55,749 nucleotides of DNA from Gemmatimonadota bacterium. GTDB lineage: Bacteria > Latescibacterota > UBA2968 > UBA8231. Every line of letters begins with the position of its first letter. Position 1 is the stretch's first letter. This document shows, piece after piece, positions 34,117-43,471 of this stretch. The stretch is from assembly GCA_002712305.1 (NCBI GenBank), contig PATE01000039.1:8518-64266 (forward strand), written 5' to 3'. The position numbers and the translations under genes are program-made. The notes under the pieces were generated by a model that worked only from the letters and a program-made list of their open reading frames with translations, was not told the origin of the DNA and did no database searches.

Positions 34117-36176
34117 GCCAGGACCATCTGCACACGCTGCACGCGATCGTAGCCGGGTGGGGCCTTCACGGGCTGGCAGATCGTATCTGTCTCGATCGAC
34201 GCAGGACCACAGGTGAAGCGATACCGCCCGGGCTCAGGCAGAACGAACCAACTCGTCCCCGCCTCGTCGGCCTGCACGCCAAAGGGAGACAGCCCTTGTC
34301 CGTCGAGGGCTCTCACGAACACCTGGGCGCCAGAGGCCGGCGACCCATGGCGGACCACTTCGACGATCACCTCCGGTGCACGCACCCCATTCAGGGGCCC
34401 TACGTCGCGACCGGTCCATTGGCGAAATACGTTCCGCGACCAGTCCCGGGTGGCTGTCGGACTTGAGACAGGCTTCGTCGGGTCACACCAGTTCAGCAGC
34501 AGCGCCGCCTTGCCCCAGGCCTGCTGCGTTCCTTCGCCAAAGGGGTCGATGCGAGCATCGGCGCCACTTTGTGACGGCCAGTGGACGTCGATCTCCATCG
34601 CTCCGCTCAGCATCCCGGGGACGTGTCGCGCAAACACGCTGTAGTCCATATCCGCCAGGTGGAAGGTCTGCAGGCCGTGCACGTTGAGGTCGACAATCTG
34701 CGGCAGAAACTCGGCCCAACCCTCCATCAAGGGCGGCTGCTCGTCGTGGCCCCACTCGGCGCCATCGAAGATTCCCGCCTCCCCTACGCGAATCGGTTTG
34801 ACAGGTAGCTCTGATTTGATCGTTTCGACGACCTCTTTGATGGTTTCCAGACCGCTGAAGAGCCGATAGCAGTCGATTAAGGAGATCAACTCGTCATCCG
34901 CTTTGTGTGGTTCGAACGAGACCTCGGCGATACGGGTTTGGTCTAGCTGCTTGACCTTCCTCAGCAAGGGCACGCAGAACTCGGGCTCACGCGCATCCGT
35001 CACGTCCCAGAACAGGATGGATGGATGATTCCGAGAGCGCCTGATCCAGTTATCGGCTACTGCGAGGTGTGTCTCCATGATCAGGGCAGCCTCAGCGTCC
35101 GTCGTTTCACCACGCGGCACCTGGCCCGTTCCAACACAGAAGTTGGCCCCCACGACGAAGATTCCCATCTCGTCCGCTACATCGTAGAGAACCTGCGGTG
35201 GATCATAGCGGTGGTGTTCGATAATGCTGACGTTGGCGTCGGCGAGATCCTGGAATTTCCGCGTCAACCATTGACGCTCGTAGACGTAGGGCAGTGTGTG
35301 ATCTCCCCACGGAATCAACTTGTGCCCGTTGAGCAGCAATTGGTCACCGTCGGCCCAGATCTCACGGAAACCGAAGCGCGTTGTAGACTGCACGTCGCCG
35401 AGGGATGCACGCAGGAAATAGAGAACGGGTTCACCGTAGGGTGGCCTCCCCCACAGGACCGGATTCTCCCAGCCGGCCTCCACGACGAGTTCCTGTGCTG
35501 AATGGGGAGGAACATCGACATCACACGGCGCCATCGACAACGTGGTGGTCCCACCACGATCCACCTCGCACCACAGAACCTCCTGTAGCGCCTGATCCGT
35601 TTCGTTGATCACTCGTGCTTCGACCCGAAGAGTCTGCTCACGAACGGAGGTGATCACGTGGACATCCTCGATACGGATCGGCGATCGGCGGGATAGCCAT
35701 ACATCAGACTCGATGCCCACCGTCGGCGGACTCGTGTACCAGAACAGCGTGTCGAGGGCTTGCTGTGTCGGCTCGCCGACCTCCTCGAAATCGCCGTGTA
35801 CGTAGCGACCGGTACAGTTGTGGGTATAGATCAGCAGCTCATGGGATTGGCCGGGCTGTAGTAGGGCGCCCAGATCGACGCGCCAGGGCAGACGCATGTG
35901 GTAGTGGTCGGCCACGATCTGCCCATCGAGATAGACACGTCCGTAGTGGCGGACCCGCTCGAGATCGAGCCCGAGTCCCTGCGGATCCCAACCGTCGGGG
36001 ATCTGCAGCGTTGTTCGATACCAACCTGACTCCGGCGGGTCTTCTTCGAATTCTCGGGATCGGTGGGGTACGCGGATGGGTTGCCACCCGGTTTCCGGCG
36101 GCTCCCCGTCGTTTGCCCTCGCAAACTCCCAGACGCCATTAAGTAACAGGCGATCGGTATCTGTTGCGTCTGCCAT
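34113..36176 (-). CDS. Glycoside hydrolase family 2-like protein
   Basis: A 687-residue protein with the GH2 order: jelly-roll sugar-binding domain (about 1-190; LNGVWEFA, GWYRTTLQIP, YGRVYLDGQIVADH), Ig-like domain (about 200-310), TIM barrel (about 310-570; FGFREIWADGDQLLLNGHKL) and C-terminal Ig-like segment. ATG at 36176 has TGGAG eight bases upstream. The acid/base motif, usually a strand ending Asn-Glu, reads ILFWDVTDAREPEF, and the nucleophile region reads VGEAGIFDG, so catalysis by the standard GH2 mechanism is doubtful. No signal peptide. A divergent gene starts 49 bp away. Confidence 0.82.
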   Translation of the reverse strand: MADATDTDRLLLNGVWEFARANDGEPPETGWQPIRVPHRSREFEEDPPESGWYRTTLQIPDGWDPQGLGLDLERVRHYGRVYLDGQIVADHYHMRLPWRVDLGALLQPGQSHELLIYTHNCTGRYVHGDFEEVGEPTQQALDTLFWYTSPPTVGIESDVWLSRRSPIRIEDVHVITSVREQTLRVEARVINETDQALQEVLWCEVDRGGTTTLSMAPCDVDVPPHSAQELVVEAGWENPVLWGRPPYGEPVLYFLRASLGDVQSTTRFGFREIWADGDQLLLNGHKLIPWGDHTLPYVYERQWLTRKFQDLADANVSIIEHHRYDPPQVLYDVADEMGIFVVGANFCVGTGQVPRGETTDAEAALIMETHLAVADNWIRRSRNHPSILFWDVTDAREPEFCVPLLRKVKQLDQTRIAEVSFEPHKADDELISLIDCYRLFSGLETIKEVVETIKSELPVKPIRVGEAGIFDGAEWGHDEQPPLMEGWAEFLPQIVDLNVHGLQTFHLADMDYSVFARHVPGMLSGAMEIDVHWPSQSGADARIDPFGEGTQQAWGKAALLLNWCDPTKPVSSPTATRDWSRNVFRQWTGRDVGPLNGVRAPEVIVEVVRHGSPASGAQVFVRALDGQGLSPFGVQADEAGTSWFVLPEPGRYRFTCGPASIETDTICQPVKAPPGYDRVQRVQMVLA

Positions 36177-36224
36177 CGTGCAGTCTCCAATGTTGTGCCC
36201 ATGAAAGCCCTGAAAGGATAACAA

Positions 36225-36929
36225 GTGCACTCGCGAGCAACACTTCTGCACGATCTTCGCCGGTTGGGCGTTGTGGCCACGGATACACTGTTCGTTCACT
36301 CCTCTTTCCGAAGTCTGGGTCAAGTGGAAGGAGGTGCAGCTGCCGTGATCGGGGCCCTGGGCGATGCCGTCGGCTCCCAAGGCGACGTGCTGATGCCATC
36401 CTTCAACCTGATCGGCTCGAAACAGGAGCGCGCCGCCCGCTGGGACGTCGAGCAGACACCATCGTCGGTCGGCTGGCTGACCGAGGCCTTTCGCCAGATG
36501 CCGGAAACGACCCGTTCAGACCACTATTCCCACTCAGTCGCCGCGCAGGGCCCTCGCGCCAGAGACATCGTGTCGAACCATCTGTCTGACAAAGGAATGG
36601 CCTCGCCGTGGGACCTCAAGCCCTGGGGCAAGACCTACGGCGCTGAGTCTCCCATGGTATTGGCGCTGGATCTGGGTGTGAAGATTCTGATGGTGGGCGT
36701 CGACTACGTGTCGTCCACCTATGTCCATCTCGCAGAGGTGATGTGGTGGAATTCGAGACTCGCCCTCGATCCGGGATCTGAGTTCCGGGGCCTGGACCGG
36801 GTCGAGATGGGTCGTATGTGGGATGAGAAGGGCCACCTCTCGTCCGGAGTTGTGGGCAGCGCCACGTGTCGGTTGTTCGTGGCCCGGGACTATGTCAACA
36901 AATTGTGTGATTGGGCGCAACGATTGTGA
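36225..36929 (+). CDS. Aminoglycoside 3-N-acetyltransferase-like (YokD family)
   Basis: A 234-residue protein of the antibiotic acetyltransferase AAC(3) family. Motifs: DTLFVHSSFRSLG, GDVLMPSFN, SSVGWLTEAFRQMPETTRSDHYSHSV split over residues 75-105, and ILMVGVDYVSSTYVHLAE with the catalytic His. GTG start at 36225 with AAAGGA eight bases upstream. It is slightly shorter than the about 270 residues of characterised enzymes. Chromosomal relatives often act on unknown amines rather than drugs, so resistance is not implied. Confidence 0.85.
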   Translation: MHSRATLLHDLRRLGVVATDTLFVHSSFRSLGQVEGGAAAVIGALGDAVGSQGDVLMPSFNLIGSKQERAARWDVEQTPSSVGWLTEAFRQMPETTRSDHYSHSVAAQGPRARDIVSNHLSDKGMASPWDLKPWGKTYGAESPMVLALDLGVKILMVGVDYVSSTYVHLAEVMWWNSRLALDPGSEFRGLDRVEMGRMWDEKGHLSSGVVGSATCRLFVARDYVNKLCDWAQRL

Positions 36930-37127
36930 GTGAAAACACCGTTCAGAGGTGGGCGTAACTGTAATATTTTCAATAAGACCCGTACGATCGCTGGGACGCC
37001 CCATTGACCATCGTCACTGCGAACCCGTTCGTAGCAGAAATGGGGCTCCCCTGCGATCTGATCTCGTTAGGTTCCTGGTAGAATCGTCGTCCAAACTCGA
37101 TCAAGACTGCCTTAGAGAAATAGGCAC

Positions 37128-37733
37128 ATGCGCACGACCATTTCGCGTCTCTCTTTGTGGTTGATGGTCAGCTCCATGGCACTGGCTTCGGTCAGTCCCG
37201 TCATGGCACGCTCTCATCGCGTCAGCCAGGTGCCCAATGGCCAAACCCACGGTTGTGTTACCTGCCACGCGAACCCGGCCGGTGGCGGCGCCCGAAATGC
37301 GTTTGGTGCAGATGTGGAAGCCTCTTTTCTCAGTTCGCAGGACGCCGGTGGCAACGTGTTGTGGTCTGACGTTCTGGCCGCTCTCGACTCCGATGGTGAC
37401 GGCTTCACCAACGGCATGGAGCTGGGCGATTGGGACGGATTCTGGTCCGAGGGTGATCCGGATCCCCTGGAGCCCTCGACCCAACCAGGCAATGCGGGCA
37501 GTCTCCCCGCCTTCGAAGGTGAATGGACGGATCTGGGCCTCGTGGACGTGCTCAACGACAAGGAATTCGGCGGCGAGGACGCTGTGCTCACCGACACAGA
37601 GGGCGTCGTTTGGCGAGTCGAGGAGAACGGCCTGCACTCTGACGACGACAGGGTGCTGCCGAGGATCCCCGCCCACAGGGCCTTCTGGTTCGGTTGGAAT
37701 TCTGCTTTCCATGCGACACGCCTCGTTCGCTGA
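37128..37733 (+). CDS. Secreted temptin-like CxxCH protein with Ca-binding loop and DUF3179-like tail
   Basis: A 201-residue exported protein. Signal peptide MRTTISRLSLWLMVSSMALA ends near PVMA. Residues about 35-75 carry GCVTCHANPAGGGARNAFG, a CxxCH motif set in a temptin-like context (the Cys pair there is disulfide-bonded rather than haem-binding, so haem attachment is uncertain). DSDGDGFTNGMELGD is an EF-hand or dockerin-like calcium loop. The C-terminus (LPRIPAHRAFWFGWNSAF) resembles the end of DUF3179-type proteins. ATG at 37128; an AT-rich patch precedes it at about 36957-36985. Confidence 0.7.
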   Translation: MRTTISRLSLWLMVSSMALASVSPVMARSHRVSQVPNGQTHGCVTCHANPAGGGARNAFGADVEASFLSSQDAGGNVLWSDVLAALDSDGDGFTNGMELGDWDGFWSEGDPDPLEPSTQPGNAGSLPAFEGEWTDLGLVDVLNDKEFGGEDAVLTDTEGVVWRVEENGLHSDDDRVLPRIPAHRAFWFGWNSAFHATRLVR

Positions 37734-37756
37734 CCACCGACAGCCCGTGGAGTTTC

Positions 37757-40051
37757 TTACTCGTGCTCCACTTCGTCGACGTGTTTCACATCATCGGCGC
37801 TCACGTGACCGATCACGCGGCCATCATCGAGAAGATTGTCCTCTTTCTCCTCGAGTCGTCGAAACAGCCTTTTCAGGTCGATCGTTCCACCGATGGAGAA
37901 CCAAACCGTTGAGACGACGGCGATGATTCCCGGGACGACGAGATTGTAGACCTTGAACCATTCTGCCCACCACGAATCTGGCCAGGGCGTGATCGTATTC
38001 CAGGCAGTGATGACGACAAAGCTGCCGAAACCCCACAGCATGGAATAGAGGAAGACGGACCACGCCAGAATCCGGTCGCCGCGAGTGTACTCGGAGTTGA
38101 TCCCGAGGATTTTCTGATAGGCCGTCATCCACGTGACAGGCTCGTGGATGATTTCGACCTCTCCTTCGCGCCGATACTTACCACGGTGCAGCATGCGCTC
38201 CATGTTGAACGATTCTGTGCCCGTGAGCAACGAGATCGTCACATAGAGGATCACGCCAACGAGCATGGCGATGAAGTAGATCTCCTGCGAGTTGATCGGA
38301 AACTTATCCGGCAGAACACGCCACTCGACGTAGGGTTCCAGAGGGCGTGATAATCCCTCCACGATCCGGCTCACACCAGGCAGCCGGCCCGTCGATTCGA
38401 GCCACGGATAGATGTGCTTGACCCACGTCTTCTGCGCGACGATTCCACCCACAGCAAGCATTGAACCCGCCGTCAGCGTGGCGAAGGCCCCCGCTGATGT
38501 TCCACGACGCCAGTAGAGACCACCCACGATGCACGGACCCGCTCCGCCGAGCCAGATGGCTCCCGTGATGGCGAAGAACATGAGGATATAGTCCACCTGC
38601 GCGAAGATCAGAGAAAAAAAGAACGCGAAGACGGCGACCCCCGCGATGATGAGGCGCAGGAGTTTCAGCTGCTGTTGCGCCGTGAACGCGCGTCCCCGGA
38701 TGGGCAGCATGATGTCCTGCACGATGATGCTGCCCCAGGAATGCATGTACGTCGTGTCGGTGCTGATCAGCAGAAAGATGCAGAGGGCGCAAAAGATACC
38801 GGTGACACCGATGGGCAGGATGTTTCGCAGCGCGATGGGAACGCGCATCTGATCGTGAATGGCCCCGAAAGTTTGTCCTGCGCTCTTGTCCCGTGACGCG
38901 AGGGCTTCTTTCACCATGTCGCGAAGGGGTTCGTTTTCGTCCTTGTCCTCGAAGTGTTCCTCGCTGGACCAGGCAACCAGGTCGGGGGACATTTCGCCCG
39001 TATCGAGATATTGCCGGATCTCTCGCTTCACCTCGTCGAATTCGGGCTCCTGGGCAACATCGTTGGCCGCTTTCCAGGTGAGCTGCTGGCGCGCCTCCGT
39101 CGCCTGTTCGGCGAAGCGGTCGTTGTTCATGTACGTGTATCCTGCGACAGCGAGCAGGACGATCATCATGGTCTGGAAACCGGCCCGCCATGTCCCCAGT
39201 ACAGCCCCCATCTTCTGCTCATGAGCATTCATGGCCGCCGCATTGTATCCCTGTGTGCCGGACCAGGCCATACGATTGAACACGTTGCTGAAGAGGCCCA
39301 CGAGGATGTAGAAGAGATTGAAGTCTCGCAGCTTGTCGATGTCGAAGGGGTTCAGCATGCTCTCGCCAGCAGGTCGGTCCAGGAGGGTCGGCGCCATGTC
39401 GCCACTCCAGGAGAACCTCACCAGCAGCGCGATCACGACGATCGCATAGAGGGGGTAGCTGAGAATCCCGAGGATGCAGTCCGTCACCATGATCGTGATC
39501 TGTCCCCCAAGACTGACGATGATGACTGCCGCGGATAGAAACAGGGCCATCACGAGGGCGAAGGTGGGAAAGATCCACCCGAACAGATTCAAGGTGAGTG
39601 GGAAGTCGCAGTAGTAGATCAGAAAACGGGCGCCCACTGCCGGGAAGATCGCATAGTTGACGACGCCGGACAGAGACTGCAATGAAGCGGCGTAGATGCG
39701 GAAACTGCGACTGTATCGCATCTCGAAAAACTGCCCCATCGTCATGGCGCGCGTTTCGCGATACCGATAGATGCAGTATCCCGTGAGCAGCATGAGCATG
39801 CCTACCGGCACGTAGAGCTGATTCCAGAAGGAGTAGGCAAACCCCGAGTTGTAGTAGGCTTCGAAGAGGGCGACGACGCTGATGAGCCCCATGCCCGCCT
39901 CGCCGCTGGCCACAGCGACGACATACCTCCCGGCGACGCGTCCCGCCGCGAGGAAGTCAGAAACGCCTTTTACGAATCTCTGTGCTTGAAGAGCGACGTA
40001 GGTGACGAGAATTAGGGGGAGAGCGACGATCAACCAGTCTACGAGATGCAA
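37757..40051 (-). CDS. Large sodium:solute symporter (SSS family)
   Basis: A 764-residue SSS protein. The TTG at 40051 is taken as start: AAGGAC lies about six bases upstream and it leads directly into TM1 (HLVDWLIVALPLILV). Membrane features include FLAAGRVAGRYVVAVASGEAGMG (split around the first cytoplasmic loop), MTMGQFFEMRYSR and ISTDTTYMHSWGSI. A hydrophilic, highly charged insertion at about residues 320-395 and a long C-terminal extension with two further helices make it much longer than the usual 500 residues; similar long symporters are frequent in Planctomycetes-like genomes. Substrate unknown. Confidence 0.88.
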   Translation of the reverse strand: MHLVDWLIVALPLILVTYVALQAQRFVKGVSDFLAAGRVAGRYVVAVASGEAGMGLISVVALFEAYYNSGFAYSFWNQLYVPVGMLMLLTGYCIYRYRETRAMTMGQFFEMRYSRSFRIYAASLQSLSGVVNYAIFPAVGARFLIYYCDFPLTLNLFGWIFPTFALVMALFLSAAVIIVSLGGQITIMVTDCILGILSYPLYAIVVIALLVRFSWSGDMAPTLLDRPAGESMLNPFDIDKLRDFNLFYILVGLFSNVFNRMAWSGTQGYNAAAMNAHEQKMGAVLGTWRAGFQTMMIVLLAVAGYTYMNNDRFAEQATEARQQLTWKAANDVAQEPEFDEVKREIRQYLDTGEMSPDLVAWSSEEHFEDKDENEPLRDMVKEALASRDKSAGQTFGAIHDQMRVPIALRNILPIGVTGIFCALCIFLLISTDTTYMHSWGSIIVQDIMLPIRGRAFTAQQQLKLLRLIIAGVAVFAFFFSLIFAQVDYILMFFAITGAIWLGGAGPCIVGGLYWRRGTSAGAFATLTAGSMLAVGGIVAQKTWVKHIYPWLESTGRLPGVSRIVEGLSRPLEPYVEWRVLPDKFPINSQEIYFIAMLVGVILYVTISLLTGTESFNMERMLHRGKYRREGEVEIIHEPVTWMTAYQKILGINSEYTRGDRILAWSVFLYSMLWGFGSFVVITAWNTITPWPDSWWAEWFKVYNLVVPGIIAVVSTVWFSIGGTIDLKRLFRRLEEKEDNLLDDGRVIGHVSADDVKHVDEVEHE

Positions 40052-40184
40052 GCGTGTCCTTCTGTTGAACGAGCAGTGTTTGGGGTGCAAACCTGCGTAT
40101 GCGCTATGCGCCAGCTACATATGGGCCGCCGTTCATGGAATCTTAGAATGCTCTCGCCGTCAAGGGCACCACGGCCTGGTCGCC

Positions 40185-40214
40185 TTGCCGGATGGTACAG
40201 AAAGCCGATACTCT
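40185..40214 (+). promoter_or_regulatory. Weak sigma70-like promoter before purF
   Basis: TTGCCG (40185-40190) and TACTCT (40209-40214) are separated by 18 bp and lie about 36 bp upstream of the proposed CTG start. Match to consensus is partial. Confidence 0.25.
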
Positions 40215-40249
40215 GATGCGCGACCCCAAGCCAAAAGAGGAGATCTACC

Positions 40250-41851
40250 CTGACGCGTTCAGCGTGCCAATCCGTCCCCGAGTCTTCTACAGAGGTTCCC
40301 GACAAGGCGTCCGACGAATGCGGGATCGTCGGCGTCTATCATCTCGACAAATCCACCGATGTATCCGTGTCGCCACTCGTCTCCCCTGCCCTGCTCGATC
40401 TGCAGCACCGGGGACAGCTTGGGGCGGGCATGACCGTCTTCGACCCGAGCGCGCCCCATCGTCTACGCACACACAAAGAGACGGGGTCCGTGCGCGAGGT
40501 CTTCCGACTCACGCACCAGGCCAAGGCGCAGGCTGTGGTTCGTGAGCATCCTGGAATCGCTGCCATCGGTCACGTGCGTTACGCCACCAGCGGACGAGAT
40601 CAGGTCGAATATGCCCAACCCTTTGAGCGCCCACACAGCCGCACGTGGAAGTGGTTCTCTCTCGGGTTCAATGGCAATCTGGCCAACTATCCCGAACTAC
40701 GAGATCACCTGACCGACGAACGTGGATACCACATGGTGCACGGTGTCGACACGGAGATTCTCATCCACCATGTGGCCTATGCCCTTCGTGGCGAGGAAAA
40801 GCCGCAACTGGTCGATGTCTTCGCTGAGTTGACCGAAACCCTCGACGGGGCCTACAACATCGTCTTTCTGAATGGCGATGGTGATTTCGTGGCAGCCCGG
40901 GATCCTCTCGGATTTCGCCCTCTGTGTTACGGTCGCAAGGGCGATCTGTTTGCTGTGGCATCCGAGAGTGTCGCCCTGCACAACATGGGTATCGACGATA
41001 TTGTCGATGTAGAACCCGGACAGATGGTCCGCGTCGACTATGAGACTCGTGAGATCCACGTAGAACGTTTTACCGAAGCACGTTCACACCGGCACTGCTT
41101 CTTCGAGTGGGTCTACTTCGCCCATGTGAGTTCGGATCTGGATGGCAGCTCCGTCTACGACGCCCGCTGGCGGCTCGGCGAACACCTTGCCCGAGACGAG
41201 CATGTCAGCATGGGCGACGACTGTGTTGTCGTGGCCGTACCAGACACGGCCAAGCCCATTGGTGACGCCTTCGCCTATTCCATGAATGTGCGCTCTCTCG
41301 AGGGCATCGTGCGGAATCGCTACGTGGGCCGCACCTTCATCGAGGGCAATGATCGTGCCGAAAAGGTGCGGCGGAAGTACACGCTGTTGCCCAGCGTCAT
41401 GCGAGACAAGCGTGTCTTCCTCGTCGAGGACTCCCTCGTGCGGTCCACGACGCTGCGTGATCTGATCCATCGTACCCGCGTTGAGGGCAAGGCAAGCGAG
41501 GTGCACGTGAGAATCGGCTCACCGCCTGTGATCGCTCCCTGCTTCTATGGCATCGATATGTCGACGCTCAACGAGTTATTCGCCCCGCACTATCTGGGCA
41601 TGGACTACACTCGCAGCGACCTGGACCGAGTCTGCCGAGAGATGGCAGAGCGTCTTGGCGCCGACTCACTGCGATATCTGCCCGTAGAGGATGTAGGCCC
41701 GTCTATCGGCCTTCCCCACGAGAGCCTGTGCACGGCCTGTGTCACAGGGAGCTATCCCACGCCTACCGGTTCGCGCATCTACGCAGACGAGATGGGGCGT
41801 GAACCGGATCGCGGCGATGGCCGAGCCTTCGAGCGCACAGTCAGCAAGTAG
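40250..41851 (+). CDS. purF: Amidophosphoribosyltransferase-like, CTG start with propeptide
   Basis: A 533-residue glutamine-PRPP amidotransferase, the first step of purine synthesis. The catalytic Cys is in ECGIVGVYHL (residue 24), which no ATG, GTG or TTG precedes in frame; the only candidate is CTG at 40250, seven bases after GAGGAG (40237-40242). Residues 1-23 then form a propeptide, as in the Bacillus enzyme. Other motifs: GHVRYATSG, LGFNGNLAN, DPLGFRPLCYG, PRPP loop VFLVEDSLVRSTT (usual Gly is Ser) and Fe-S cysteines HCFFEWVYF, APCFYGID, LCTACVTG. A 4Fe-4S Bacillus-type enzyme is likely. No other pur gene is near. Confidence 0.85.
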   Translation: MTRSACQSVPESSTEVPDKASDECGIVGVYHLDKSTDVSVSPLVSPALLDLQHRGQLGAGMTVFDPSAPHRLRTHKETGSVREVFRLTHQAKAQAVVREHPGIAAIGHVRYATSGRDQVEYAQPFERPHSRTWKWFSLGFNGNLANYPELRDHLTDERGYHMVHGVDTEILIHHVAYALRGEEKPQLVDVFAELTETLDGAYNIVFLNGDGDFVAARDPLGFRPLCYGRKGDLFAVASESVALHNMGIDDIVDVEPGQMVRVDYETREIHVERFTEARSHRHCFFEWVYFAHVSSDLDGSSVYDARWRLGEHLARDEHVSMGDDCVVVAVPDTAKPIGDAFAYSMNVRSLEGIVRNRYVGRTFIEGNDRAEKVRRKYTLLPSVMRDKRVFLVEDSLVRSTTLRDLIHRTRVEGKASEVHVRIGSPPVIAPCFYGIDMSTLNELFAPHYLGMDYTRSDLDRVCREMAERLGADSLRYLPVEDVGPSIGLPHESLCTACVTGSYPTPTGSRIYADEMGREPDRGDGRAFERTVSK

Positions 41852-41866
41852 CAACCCTGGAGGTCC

Positions 41867-43446
41867 ATGAAGGATCGCCTGATCATCTGCAACGACGATG
41901 GCATCCAAATGCTGCATCACTGTGTGCCGGGCCAGGTGGAGGACTCGATCCGCACATGGGTCGATTTCTTTCTACAGCAGTGCCATGTGGACATCTTCGC
42001 CATCTGCACCGCCTTCCCCAACAAGACTCACCACGAGACCCAAATCGGTGAACGATATCTGGCCGATTCCGGCCAGGTGCCCGCCCAGTCTCAGTTGCAC
42101 AATCGTCTCGCTCTCGACGAGTTGCCAGCTCAGAAACGGATCTGCTCCACGTCGTGACCGAGCAGGTTCATCACCAGGGGAAACGGGCCCTGGCATCGAT
42201 CCGCATGTCCGATGTGCATCATGCGTCGAGTCTGTATGAGTCCATAGCACCGGCGATCCTGCGCGAACACCCGGAATGGAGAATCACCTACCAGGATGGG
42301 TCGCCTGACGTCGCCCTCGACTACAGCTATGAAGGTGTTCGGGCCCATCGCCTTGCCATCCTCGAGGAGATCCTCACAACCCACGACGTAGACGGCCTCG
42401 AGCTCGACTTCATGCGCTCCTGCCGTTACTTCCCCAGCCACGAGGCAGAATCTCGCGTCGACGTGATGAACGACTTCGTCCGACGGATTTGTGCCCTGGT
42501 TGACGCGAAGCCCCAGCGGCTTCACGGTGTGCGCCTGCCGCCGACTCTTGCCTAGTGTCCTGGATTGGGTCTCGACCCGGCCACCTGGATCCGACAGGGG
42601 TGGGTCGACTACGTGGCTCCATCCGACTTCATGTGGCTGGACTATGGAACCCGTGTGGAGGATTACGCCGCCCTCTGTGAGGGCACCGATTGCGGCGTCT
42701 ACCCCTGCATAAATCCCTTTGCCGCCGAGTGGGTGAATCATCGCGACGTCAACGCCTATACGCCGAACCCCGTCAACTTCAATCGGCGCGTCTTCTTTTC
42801 AGACGAGCAGCTGCGTGGCTGTCTGCGCAACTATGATCAGTGGGGGGCAGATGGCATCTATACGTTCAACTTCTGCTGCGAGACGATCGACAATCCTGAC
42901 TTTGTTCGTCGCGCCCACGCCGTCGCGAAGGAAACACCTCAACAGCGCAGGTCGACTCAGGCATCCTACTTCTTTCTGCCCATCTGGCGACGCGACCACT
43001 CGCCCAGTGGAGCAGAGCAGGTTGGGCGCACTCTGCACTTCGGCCCGCAGCAACCGGTGACCTTTCTCTTTCGCGTTGCCCATGGTGCGGATATCCCTAA
43101 CTCTGGTCGGCTCCGCTTTCGCGTCTACAATCTCCACGATCTTGATCGGGTGGAGATGGCACTGAACGGACAGGCCATTCCCCCTGCAGCGATTTTTGAT
43201 CGTCGCAAGACCAACATCCATGTCGCTGCCGACACGAGATATCCGGGGATGCACATCCCACCACACATTGCGTACGAAATCGACCTGGCGCTCTGTCCAC
43301 TCCTTGCCGGAGACAACCAACTCCAACTCACTCCCGCCAAGCGCGGTTCGGCCATCGGCAGCGAATGCATGCTCGAGGCAATCGAAGTTGATGTCGGTTG
43401 GAATGGAACGCTGCAGACTGTCGGATACCCACTCGATCCGCCGTGA
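41867..43446 (+). pseudogene. Glycoside-hydrolase-like protein broken by frameshift and TAG
   Basis: Three collinear pieces form one about 525-residue protein. Piece 1 (ATG 41867) reads MKDRLIICNDDG ... FPNKTHHETQ; at about 42137-42141 one base seems missing (AAACGG then GATCTG), shifting to piece 2, LLHVVTEQVHHQGKRALAS and DGLELDFMRSCRYFP. Piece 2 ends in TAG at 42553-42555, yet the same frame continues as GLGLDPATWIRQGWVDYVAP and runs to 43446 with a C-terminal lectin-like region. The ELDFMRSCRYF strand resembles TIM-barrel glycosidase-like families of Lentisphaerae/Planctomycetes type. It follows purF by 15 bp. Pseudogene, or two sequence errors. Confidence 0.75.
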
Positions 43447-43471
43447 AACACACGATCCCAGGAGGTCCGTC

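Noticed and set aside
36957-36985. AT-rich patch as a defined promoter for the temptin-like gene
   Set aside because: No convincing -35/-10 pair at proper spacing.
37734-37756. CCAC...GTGG hairpin between convergent genes as terminator
   Set aside because: Stem of only four base pairs.
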